DNA of 30,007 nt from Reclinomonas americana ATCC 50394. Taxonomy: Eukaryota > Jakobida > Jakobea > Jakobida. Shown in pieces: positions 20,972 to 30,007 of the stretch. The notes beneath the pieces are model-generated. The model saw nothing but the letters and a program-made list of their open reading frames with translations, searched no databases and had not been told where the DNA came from. Both the position numbers and the translations under genes were made by a program. The stretch is from contig PS015143.1 in the NCBI GenBank assembly GCA_048213135.1, positions 37,916 to 67,922 of the forward strand. The letters are read 5' to 3'. The number at the start of each line of letters is the position of its first letter. Position 1 is the first letter of the stretch.

Positions 20972-23900
20972 ATGAGCTCGGAGAAGAGCACTGCCGGTGC
21001 CGTCGTCGCTGAGTCGGACACTCCCACAGCTGTGGCACCACCACCACCTCCCCCACCCGTCAGTGGCAGCAGCACGCCAGCACCGGCGCCTGCGCCGCCC
21101 GTGTACTTTCCCCACATCAGTGGCGACGATCTGGTTCCCGTGATCGATGGCAATCCGCAGGAGAATCGTGCCGGCGACAGCGAACCGGCTGGTGGTGAGT
21201 GTCGTCTCGTGTGGCGATCGGGTGTGCGATCGCATGTTTGTGCGGTGCGCTCCTCTTCCAATGCGACAATCGCTTCGCGATCGCAGCACTGGAATTTGCA
21301 GTGGACGAGCCGAGTCCGGTGGAAATCGAGCTGCAACCTGTCGACCTCGCCGCTCGCCGTGCCTCTCGCTCTCACCATGTGGTGCTCCCACCGGCGTCAC
21401 CGCAGCGCATGACCGCTGTCCAGGTGCCGCTGTTGGACACGGGAATCGCTTTGCACGTCCCATCGGTAATGGAACCGATGACTGCGGTGATTGTGCCTGG
21501 AACCACCGCCGTGGTCGACGATACAACGCGGCAGCCGTTGCCGCAGCAACAGAGAACGCACCATAATCATCATCATCACCACCACCACCACCCTGCGAAC
21601 GGAGCAGCCGCCTTGAAACAGGAGCAGCAGTCGAAGCAGCCACTTGTGCATCCACGCACCAGTCCACCTCAACAGGATCGTCTGCGATCGGTGGTCGGTC
21701 TCACCGTGGGGGCGGGCCCCGATGTGGACGCCGATCGACAGGCCCTGATTTCTGCAGGCTTCGGGTCGCCGGGCCAGTATTCGGCATCGTCGCTGGATCC
21801 GCTGACCGGCGACGATCGCGAGGACGGCGAACAGTTGCGGAGTGGTATCCTGGAGGTGCCGGGAGCCATCGATCTGCGGCGCGCCGACATGCGATCGGTG
21901 TGGGCCTTCTTGGTTGGCGTTCTCTGCACGCAGGTACTGTGTGTGCACATGAGTGAGCGTGCTTGTGTGAGTCGCATTGCTGAAAAACATGGATGGATGC
22001 GACCACAGGTGTGGAACAACTCGTTGCAAATTGTGCAGCCACTGTTGGTGCTGTGGGTCACGAATGATGTTGCGGCAGTGCTGCTGTCTTTACTTATTGC
22101 TGTACACTCCGCTCACTGATGCCACGCACGCAGCCGTCGATGGTGGCCTTTATCTTGGTGCGCACAACCAACCGGTTTTGACTGTATTCCTTGATTTGTA
22201 TTTTCATCAGTCTGCATCCTCTGCAGATGGGCTATGGCGTGTGCAGTGCGCTCGGCAACACGCTTGGCGGCCTGTGCTACCCATTCTTCTCGCCCAAGAA
22301 GCTGCTCGTCACGTTCTGCGTTGTGCGGTTCGTGCGCGACTGTGAGTCCACGCTCCTTCAAACTCGGAACTCATTCATGTTTCACTCGCAGATCCCTCTC
22401 ACAGTTTGCCACGTGCATTGTGTACTTGTGGGCGTCGAGTCACGGCTGGTACATCCTGGTGTTGTACACGGTGGACTCGCTGGCGATCGGTGTGCTGGAC
22501 ACTGTGCGCACGGCGTTTCCGCGATCGGCTGTCGGACCAGAGGAGGCGGCGCTGAACAAACTGAACGCCGACTTTCAGCTGTCGTTCGATGCCGGCACCA
22601 CTATTGGTTGGTGGCCTCTGCTGTAAATTGAGTGCATGGCTGCTGTTGCTGCAACGTTCTCCCTCACACGAAACACAGGTCCAATCATCACCGGTGTTGT
22701 CATGACGCTGACCACGGATTTGCGCACCGTTGTCTTCCTGTCACCCATCGGGTTCCTGTCGTGTGCCGCCATCTTCCTGTACGTGTGAATGCATAGACAC
22801 ACTTCTCTGCCTGTTGTTGCTCACCGTTGGGGGAGCAGGTGGGTTCCACGACTGAAGAGCGACGCAGAGGTCGCGCGCCAGCGACTGATCGCCAAGGGCA
22901 AGAGTTTGACCACATCACAGATTCTCAGCAAGGCGTCGCCGTGGGCATCGCTCAAGTTCGTCTTTGGCAACGTGAGACTTGTACTGCCGTTCGTCGGCTT
23001 CCTCATGCTGCAAGGTATCTCGTCCGCTAACATCAACATGTTGTGCTGTTCGAATATTAATTAGCTCACTCTCTTCTGCACAGTGTACCGGCTGAAGAAC
23101 ACGTACGCAGCACTGTATGCCACTCAAGTGCTGCACAACGCGACGCTGACTGCCTGGATGGTGAGACGGCACTCGATCCGCAATGCTGTCAATGGTAGCA
23201 CTCACTTCTCTTTCTTTGTTAAGATGGCCGGTTTCGGTATTGGTGGAACGATTGGCTCTCTGCTGTTCCGCTTCATGGACAAGCACAAAAAGTTGTGTGT
23301 GTATCACTGCGCGCGCAGTCGTGCGGTGAGTGGCTGACGAGATGCGTGTACGCAGGATCAATCACGTGCGCAGCATGCTGTTTGCCGGCATCAGCCTGGC
23401 CATCTTCTCGTTCATCTGGCTGCCGGATGTGATTGACAAGAACTCCTCGGTGTGGTTCCACTTCTCCTTCGATGAGCTGACAATCATCATCATGGTCGTC
23501 GGCAACGTGTTTGGCCGACTGTCGATGAACGTGCTGCTGCAGAAGGAGCTGTCGTGTTGCGTGATTCTCTGCATGCTCTGTGTTTCTCATCCGTCACTCA
23601 CTCTGCATCATCGCCTGCGAAGCCTCACGCAACGCTGGTGTCATGGCCCTCCGTGGCTTCTTCGTGAAACTCACTGCCGCGCTCATGCGCGGACTGCTCG
23701 GCCTGGCATTCGTTGTGACTGCCAACAATGGACTGCACGCGTTCCTCGTGTTCTCCGCGTTCACCTTCCTGCTGGCCGCCGCACAGGTACGCAACCGTAT
23801 TGTTGCTGTCGCTGCTACAAGGAAGTGACCTGTCGCTGACTGCACTCCCAGATTGTTTGCAGTCTTGCGTACCGCTCCAATCGAGCAGCCACAACCTCGG

Positions 23901-24257
23901 CTGCCGACGCCACGGCATCCATGGTACTGTTGCAAGCCGACGACATTGACGAGGATGATGTGCACGGTGAGAGAGACACATATTGTCACAAGTGTGTCCC
24001 CGCGCGAGAAACTCATCATCTTGGTGATAAAGGCCGACTGGCGCCATACAGCAAGCTCAACGCACCTCATCCAGGCAAGTACGCCTTCCAGCGTGATGAC
24101 GGCGGAGCGGCGAGTGACGACGAGTCGGCGGCTCTGGCGACCAGGATCAAGACAGGTGCGTGTGAAAATGTCTGTCCAGTGAGTGCCTCCACTGCTACTC
24201 ACAGACACAAAACTCGCACCAGAAATGCGCCCAGAAGCCCCCTCGTCCACCGCATGA
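20972..24257 (+). CDS. MFS-like multipass membrane protein B
   Basis: Fifteen exons: 20972-21194, 21287-21933, 22009-22047, 22134-22157, 22227-22327, 22392-22606, 22679-22778, 22839-23014, 23084-23160, 23224-23291, 23356-23555, 23623-23786, 23852-23966, 24033-24155 and 24205-24257, giving 774 residues. The hydrophobic core matches the protein at 7241-9927 segment by segment (WAFLVGVLCTQ, GYGVCSALGN, VDSLAIGVLDTVRTAFPRS, NKLNADFQLSFDAGTTIGP, MAGFGIGGTIGSL). It differs in a long N-terminal extension of about 300 residues with proline runs, glutamine stretches and a histidine run near 21562-21592. That extension is presumably cytosolic. Transport is inferred from topology and MFS-like pattern only; no substrate can be named. 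AATAAA at 24265-24270 may be its poly(A) signal. Confidence 0.8.
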
Positions 24258-24341
24258 CACAACAAATAAAAAACCCTCTGACTTCGCTGCTGCAGTTCAA
24301 TTATCGTCGCAACAGTGGGGTGGCACTGGTACCTAAACTAC
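24258..24341. other. Convergent intergenic region
   Basis: 84 bp between the stop codons of MFS-like B (+) and the sarcosine oxidase gene (-), with AATAAA at 24265-24270. Confidence 0.5.
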
Positions 24342-26691
24342 TCACGCCCTGCGTGGAATGTAATCACCGGCGGCCCAACGAGTAAGATCAGCCATCTCCT
24401 TGGTGTTGAACTGCCGTGCGTCGGCAAAGTGACGCGCCGTCTCCGCGATACGGAGACCGGCAGCTGCGATTGATCGTGGCGGTCAACTGACAGGTGAGAG
24501 AAATCATCAATCAAAAACACGCAGTCGACTCACCAGCGCCAAACTTGAAACCGTGACCCGAGCAGCAGCTGACGAGCAGAGTGTTGGCGTGCACTGGCTC
24601 CACCACAAACTTTTCGTCGATTGTCGTGGAGTAGAAGCACGTCATGCCGCGCTCAACCTTGTACTGATTGGCGTCGGTCAGCGCGTACTTGCATGTCTGC
24701 ATCATCGTCACACAACAGAAGTGAGTCGATATCAGTCGGCAAGTGTCAGTCGTGAGCGCCGGTCCAACCTCAAACAGCTTCTCAGCCTCCTCTGCAGACG
24801 AGGTGCGGTCGGAGTCGGGGTGGCCCTGCTGCGTGAAGGTGTGGAATCCCATCTTCAGTCCCGTTCCGGGAATGGGTGGCACCACGTACAGGCCACTCTC
24901 CGTGCCAATGTCGAGCAGCATGGGAGCCTGTACATGCCACAGTGAACAACACAAACACGCACGCAGAGGGAAAGTGAGACATGATCGCGGCGCACCTTGG
25001 ACCACGCCTCGCGGAGGTGTGGAGGAGGCTGGACGTACACCAGCACCTGCCGTGAGGCAGTGATTCGCTTCTTGGTGCTCGGCAGCAGGTCGCCAAGCCA
25101 GGCACCAGCACACACAAAGGTGAGATCGGACTTGAACGAGGCACCGCCGGCGGTCTTGATGAGACCCGATGGCGACATGTCGACAACACGGGCATTCGGC
25201 ACAAACGTCACATTCGGCTACATCGCACGCATAGTGAGTGGCAGCACGATCTCCAGTCTGGAGGGNNNNNNNNNNNNNNNNNNNNNNNNNNNNNNNNNNN
25301 NNNNNNNNNNNNNNNNNNNNNNNNNNNNNNNNNNNNNNNNNNNNNNNNNNNNNNNNNNNNNNNNNNNNNNNNNNNNNNNNNNNNNNNNNNNNNNNNNNNN
25401 NNNNNNNNNNNNNNNNNNNNNNNNNNNNNNNNNNNNNNNNNNNNNNNNNNNNNNNNNNNNNNNNNNNNNNNNNNNNNNNNNNNNNNNNNNNNNNNNNNNN
25501 NNNNNNNNNNNNNNNNNNNNNNNNNNNNNNNNNNNNNNNNNNNNNNNNNNNNNNNNNNNNNNNNNNNNTGCATCTGCGCACTGCATCCACGTCGCATCTC
25601 TGCATGTGTGCATGACGGACGATGTGATGTGTATGTGCAGGTATGGTGCCAGTGAAGGATACACGTGGGCCATCAAGCCGAGGTTTGTGTGGGGTGTGTA
25701 TGTGTGTGGCACGCACCGAACCTCTGTGAGATCTCACTCGCAGCGCAGCTACGAGGCGTGGAATCTGCTGTGGAAGGATCTGGGCAAGACGCTGTACTGC
25801 CCGACGGGAACGCTGGTGGTGGATTCGTGCAAGGCCGACAATTCGTATGCCAACGAGTCGCGACGAACGCTGCGTGCGGCAGACGTGGAGTTCCACGAAC
25901 TCACCGCCGATGAGCTGTTCCAACGATACCCGTACCTGTCGCGCAAGTCCAATATTCTGGGTGGTTTCTATCTGCCATCGGGCGGTGTGTTGCGCGCCGG
26001 ACCGATTGTGGAGGCCATGATCGAGCACCTGAAGACCCAGGTATGTACGCCGCCGCCTNNNNNNNNNNNNNNNNNNNNNNNNNNNNNNNNNNNNNNNNNN
26101 NNNNNNNNNNNNNNNNNNNNNNNNNNNNNNNNNNNNNNNNNNNNNNNNNNNNNNNNNNNNNNNNNNNNNNNNNNNNNNNNNNNNNNNNNNNNNNNNNNNN
26201 NNNNNNNNNNNNNNNNNNNNNNNNNNNNNNNNNNNNNNNNNNNNNNNNNNNNNNNNNNNNNNNNNNNNNNNNNNNNNNNNNNNNNNNNNNNNNNNNNNNN
26301 NNNNNNNNNNNNNNNNNNNNNNNNNNNNNNNNNNNNNNNNNNNNNNNNNNNNNNNNNNNNNNNNNNNNNNNNNNNNNNNNNNNNNNNNNNNNNNNNNNNN
26401 NNNNNNNNNNNNNNNNNNNNNNNNNNNNNNNNNNNNNNNTGCACACCACACATACGCACACACGCATGCATGGAAACACATGGCACGCAACGGATAGCGA
26501 ATGAGGCGGTGCTGGTCCACGGAAGAACCCAGCGGGTTTGGCAGCGTCGGCGACGCCTCCAGCACCGTCACTCGCGTGGAGGCCGCCAGTGCACCGGCAC
26601 GCACGAGTCGAGTCAGACCCCATGCGATGCTGAGACCATACAGACCGGCACCCACAACGTGGATGTTGAGACCTGCGGCGCGGCTTGCCAT
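24342..26691 (-). CDS. Sarcosine/pipecolate oxidase-like flavoenzyme, broken by a misoriented contig
   Basis: The N-terminal exon is 26492-26691 and the C-terminal exons are 24996-25217, 24769-24927, 24534-24696 and 24342-24463, all on the minus strand. The two middle exons (25641-25682, 25749-26040) read on the plus strand in the contig between the N gaps. Taken in gene order with that contig reversed, the exons total exactly 400 codons (399 residues; human PIPOX has 390) and nothing is missing. Family: FAD-dependent oxidation of the N-methyl or ring C-N bond of sarcosine or pipecolate, releasing H2O2. Visible: GAGLYG dinucleotide motif, SSVDQHRLIRYP, GMKMGFHTF-like block, Cys325 in GMTCFYS (the covalent-FAD cysteine position), and CSGHGFKF. 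No peroxisomal SKL ending is seen. Its first intron uses GTTGCGT. Confidence 0.88.
25266..25568. other. Assembly gap, 303 N
   Basis: Scaffold gap inside the sarcosine oxidase gene. Intron lengths suggest that little real sequence is missing. Confidence 0.95.
25641..26040 (+). CDS. Middle exons of the sarcosine oxidase gene, in the wrong orientation
   Basis: Two exons, 25641-25682 and 25749-26040, with a 66-nt intron between, in the 490-bp contig 25569-26058. They encode YGASEGYTWAIKP, SYEAWNLLWKDLGK, the TGTLVV strand, RYPYLS and SGGVLRAGPIVEAM. In monomeric sarcosine oxidase these follow HRLIRYP and precede the VTF..RV strand, and both of those parts are on the minus strand here. The phases fit on each side (CC|G and phase 0). 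So this is not a separate gene but a fragment of the flanking one, inverted by scaffolding. Confidence 0.9.
26059..26439. other. Assembly gap, 381 N
   Basis: Second scaffold gap bounding the inverted 490-bp contig. Confidence 0.95.
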
Positions 26692-26760
26692 GGCGCTGCC
26701 GAGCTCGGATGAATGAGATGACGAGGACGCGGGACGGGAACAACGGCCCTTTTCTCTTTC
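26692..26760. promoter_or_regulatory. Bidirectional promoter, sarcosine oxidase / unknown CxxC protein
   Basis: 69 bp between divergent start codons at 26691 (-) and 26761 (+). No TATA box seen. Confidence 0.45.
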
Positions 26761-27931
26761 ATGCTGGAGTCGCCGCTGTTGCGTGCTGTACGTCTCGCAC
26801 TGCAGACGAGGCGACAGCAACTGGAGGCGACGATGTCGAGGCCGACAATGCATGCATTTTCTCCTCGTATCAACACCGACAATGCCGACGGTGGCGGTGA
26901 CGACGATGATGACGACGATGACGACGATGAAGTGGAGGCAGACGAGGAGGGAGGCGACGAGACAGCTGATCGTGAAGAGTGGGATCGTCGGCGTCGACAG
27001 GTTGCCATCCTGTTGGATCGGGCGCAGATGTTGAAACAGCCTGCGATGCGACTGTTTGCCGCACGTTTGCGCGAACTCGGTGGGGCGGTGCGTGAAGCGT
27101 CGTCCATTCAAACATGCCATTGCGTTGTCGTTGTCGATTCTCCTGACGATGAGTGCAGGAAAAGTACGGCTTGTCGTGGCACCCAGGTATGCGACAGCCG
27201 CCCACGTTTCAGCCCCAGCTCGACTGCGATCCGTACGAGGGCGGTGCGTGTGTGTGGATGTTCGTGGAGAGTTGCAGCTCTTGCCAGTCCGCTTGTCGCT
27301 GACACACGAGTAGCCTGTCGTGTTCCATCGTGCACGTGTCAGCACTTTACGCGGTGGCCGTCGTCGTCGGGCCTGTACGTGTACAACCCAAGCCTCGTGC
27401 AGCCGGAGACCGAGTTGTGCCAGACGTGTGCACATCCGCAGGCAGAGCACTCGTTGGCCAACGACGGCTTCGATCGCTCCACGCTGCCCGAGTTCTCGTT
27501 GCGTGCGCCGGCGAAGAAGTCTGTCGCGCGCTTCCTCCTCTCCACTGCCGACAATGAGCAACACTGTGCAGGGCGGAAAACGTGGACAAGTATGGCGTTG
27601 TGCTGCAGCCTGGTCTGCCAGCACAGCACCCGGTGGATGTACCGACGTACCAGCTGATGGTTGGCAGTGTTTTCATCACTCGTTGACTGCACTCTGCTGC
27701 TGACAAGCGCACAGGAGTACTATCGGTTGCATCCCGATGCACCGGGGGCGGCAAGGTAACTTTCCGCATGCGTCGCCTTGCCGTACACACACACACACAC
27801 ACAGCGCCTCACACTGCAGTGCAGACCGTCCCCGTCCACTGACGCTGGCCAGCGACGCCGAGTCAGCGTCCAACAGCGGACTGAGTGCACTGATCGCGGA
27901 CGACAGCACCCCGTCGGGCTCCATGTTCTAA
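26761..27931 (+). CDS. Unknown protein with CxxC motif and possible mitochondrial presequence
   Basis: Proposed exons: 26761-27087, 27159-27263, 27343-27518, 27572-27659, 27715-27755 and 27805-27931, totalling 287 codons plus stop. The N-terminus (MLESPLLRAVRLALQTRRQQ) is amphipathic and rich in Arg and Leu, like a mitochondrial targeting peptide; a second ATG in frame lies at 26833. A run of about ten aspartates and more acidic residues follows, then a charged helix with LKQPAMRLFAARLRELGG. The better conserved-looking part has KYGLSWHPG, SGLYVYNPSLVQPE, CQTCAHPQ (a CxxC...H cluster that could bind metal), ENVDKYGVVLQPG and VPTYQLM. The exon 2/3 border is the weakest join. I do not recognise the family. 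The stop lies 12 bp from the stop of the RhoGEF gene. Confidence 0.65.
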
Positions 27932-27943
27932 CTGTGCGTTCAT

Positions 27944-30007
27944 TCACGTGGTGCGCACGTCGACGGAGCTCATGTCGTCCGTCAACTCATCGCCTGACAC
28001 GGCAGACGGTGTGCACTTGCCGGCGATCGCCTCCGTATCGTCGTCTTCGTCGTCGCCCTCCTCGTCCTCGTAGTCATCGTCCGTCTCGCTATCGCTGACA
28101 TTGTCGAGCGATGCTGCGGTGCTGGAGGCGGTGCCCTCGTCACTGCTGCTACTCGTCCCTACTGGCTCATCCAGCGCGCCGCGTAGTGCCTCTAACCAAG
28201 ACGAACACTGCCACGCAACGCTCGTTCGTGAGTGAACACACTCGGCGAAACGCAACACACACACGGTACCTGAGCAGGTGTGGTGGTCGTCAGCTGGATG
28301 GATCGCTTGCCTTGAATGTGTACCACAAATGAATCCGCTGTGCGTCGATCGACACGAGATGGGTTCGTTTTTCCTTTCGCTGCGTCGACAATGAATGGTG
28401 CATCGCTCTCACCCGTGCCCATGACTGACTCCACACGTGGTGGCAAGTAACCGTTGCCGGCTCCACGCAGGGGGATCATGCGTACGCGGTGGCGGCCGAG
28501 CAGACGTGATGTGCGGATCACCAGCGAGTCATTGAAGAGCACCACCAGTGCCTTCTTGCCCTTGCCGGGCGCCGAACCAGGACGCGACTTGCGTAGTTCG
28601 CCCTCCAGCAGCACTCGACGCCACACCTTGCGGTCGGAAAGACCGAGTTCGGTTTGCAGCTCGCGGACTCGTTGAATGTTCTCGTACTCGCTGTGTGCGC
28701 GCACGTGTCAGTGAGGGAACAGAATCAACGCACGAGCGGTGGAACACGTGATACCGTCGTTTGGTGTTGCAGTACTCGGCTGCACACACACATATACGAG
28801 AGTGGAGATCAGGTACACGATACCACACAGTCGCAACGCACACACACACACACATACACACCGATTTCCTTCATGCCACCGAGTGCCTGCTCAACGACAC
28901 CATATGCCGGTTCGTCGGCATCCATGTGCTTCAGGTAATCCTGACCAGTCAACGTTGTCAATCTCACGTGTGGCGGCAAGACAAGGAGGCTGGTGTATGC
29001 AGCGCACCTGCAACAACAGATTGTAGCGTGGCAGTCGTTGAATCGGCTTGACAAGTTGACCCTGCACGCCGAGAAACAAACATTATTCTGACGAGTGGTG
29101 CATGTGCAGAGTGCCCACTGTGCGCCGCACCTCAAGATTGACACCAAACAGACGCGGATCTTGCTCGGCTCGCCGCAGGAACGCGTCCAATGAACGCTGG
29201 CTCTTGCGCTTGCTCGTCAACAGTTCCATCACCGCCTCGTACCTATCATCATCACGAAAATCAGAACTCCCTATTCACCAGTGCGCGTGGAAGCCATTGT
29301 GCGCAACTTGTTAATGTATGCCGTGTACAGTCTGCACAGACAGATAGTGAGTATACGGGGGCAGCAGGCGATGCCGGCATCAGGGGCGACACCGCAACTT
29401 GAACGCTTGCGAGCTCTCGAGGAATAATCGCGACGGATCCAGTGACCGCAAACACTCGTACCACTGCACGGCAGACATGTTGGCACCCTCCTGCTTCACG
29501 AGAGCAAGCGTGCGCTCGACCATGCGCGTGAGGTCCTCCAAGAAGTTGGTGTTGAGTCGGCGGATAACCTCCAAGTCGTCGAACACCTGCGAGAGCACAG
29601 CCGGCGGCAGCAGCTTTGATTCGCGAAGCGGCTCCTCAAAGATCTGCAATGTACGCGTCACACCACCCAGCGTTCGCTACGAAAAAGAAACTGCACGGAA
29701 GAGAACCTCGTGAATCAAGTTGAGCGACTCGACATACTTGCGCTCCGTATCCAGCAACTCTTGCACCACCTGCAACGACGCTGAGTCGGAAGTAACACAC
29801 ACGTGGCAGGCCGTTCACGCCTCATAATGCAACTCTAGCTCGGTGCTTCATCGGCGGCAATCGCTTCGCCAACGCTTCGTCCATGGCGGAAGTTGAATTC
29901 ACCTTTTCGGCGGTTCGCAACACGGCCGCAATGTCACCACCACGGAATGCCGGCGCAGAGACGACGCGCCGGTGAGAAGCGGCACCCGCAGACTCGTCGG
30001 CAATGGC
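27944..30007 (-). CDS. Rho-family guanine nucleotide exchange factor (DH-PH), 5' end missing
   Basis: Ten exons in the window: 29834-30007 (continues past the edge), 29707-29769, 29399-29643, 29308-29331, 29131-29242, 29008-29061, 28862-28940, 28755-28779, 28270-28690 and 27944-28207, together 486 residues. The DH domain, which opens the nucleotide site of Rho GTPases, runs from VVQELLDTERKYVESL through IFEEPL and SSQAFKLYTAYINKYE to the signature KPIQRLPRYNLLLQ, ending near MKEIAEYCNTKRR. A PH domain follows (VWRRVLLEGEL, LVVLFNDSLVI, WLEAL). The C-terminal tail is very acidic with Ser. Two exons are only 24 and 25 nt. Introns starting GTTGCGC, GTTGCGG and GTTGCAT lie in the DH part. FGD-like domain order is possible, but upstream domains are not visible. 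Confidence 0.9.

Noticed and set aside
26779-26785. GTTGCGT as a donor inside exon 1 of the unknown CxxC gene; also the copy near 27498
   Set aside because: Both lie in good coding sequence with no usable acceptor in phase, showing that the heptamer alone is not sufficient for splicing.
24511-27624. A single 1037-residue minus-strand open frame across both N gaps
   Set aside because: It exists only because N translates as X; true exons of three different frames and an inverted contig lie inside it.
1-30007. Bacterial or phage system, CRISPR array, tRNA or rRNA gene, transposon
   Set aside because: All recognisable genes are eukaryotic and spliced; no spaced direct repeats, no T-loop GTTCRA context outside coding DNA, and no transposase or reverse transcriptase motifs were seen.

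Overview
This window is nuclear DNA from a compact, intron-dense, GC-rich unicellular eukaryote. It contains about 15 protein genes in 30 kb, most coding sequence is cut into short exons by introns of roughly 55-90 nt, and intergenic gaps are mostly 10-400 bp. A CCDC42/CFAP73-like axonemal coiled-coil protein points to an organism that builds a cilium or flagellum. I cannot name the species or phylum from sequence alone. I saw no tRNA, rRNA, CRISPR, bacterial operon or transposon. Long open frames over-call this DNA because they run through short introns; all gene models below come from joining exons with GT-AG boundaries and matching reading phase by eye, and most add up to an exact multiple of three.

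Layout, left to right: first exon of a replication factor C small subunit (-); CCDC42/CFAP73-like protein (+); Fe(II)/2-oxoglutarate oxygenase (+); RIO2 kinase, a ribosome-assembly factor (-); MFS-like multipass membrane protein A (+); MGC-acylated PsbP/Mog1-like protein A (+); membrane-anchored EF-hand protein (-); EXPERA (TMEM97/sigma-2 receptor-like) protein (+); palmitoyl-protein thioesterase PPT1 (-); MGC-acylated PsbP/Mog1-like protein B (+); transmembrane RING-H2 E3 ligase (-); MFS-like protein B, paralogue of A (+); sarcosine/pipecolate oxidase (-); unknown protein with a CxxC motif (+); RhoGEF with DH and PH domains (-), running off the right edge. Strand alternates almost gene by gene, giving divergent pairs whose start codons lie 30-370 bp apart and convergent pairs whose stop codons lie 12-340 bp apart. 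The genes do not form one pathway; they look like ordinary eukaryotic housekeeping and signalling genes. Two gene pairs (the MFS-like pair and the PsbP-like pair) are dispersed duplicates on the same strand.

The most unusual signal is in the splicing code. Beside ordinary donors such as GTGCGT and GTGAGT, at least 16 introns in nine or more genes start with the exact heptamer GTTGCGT, and about eight more with GTTGC variants. Several are fixed beyond doubt by protein homology (five introns of PPT1, three of RIO2). The heptamer reads like GTGCGT with an extra T, so it may need a bulged or a variant U1 snRNA. Two other points matter to a user: the 490-bp contig between the two long N gaps is inverted relative to its gene (a scaffolding error inside the sarcosine oxidase gene), and two genes appear to have an intron inside or directly after the start codon.
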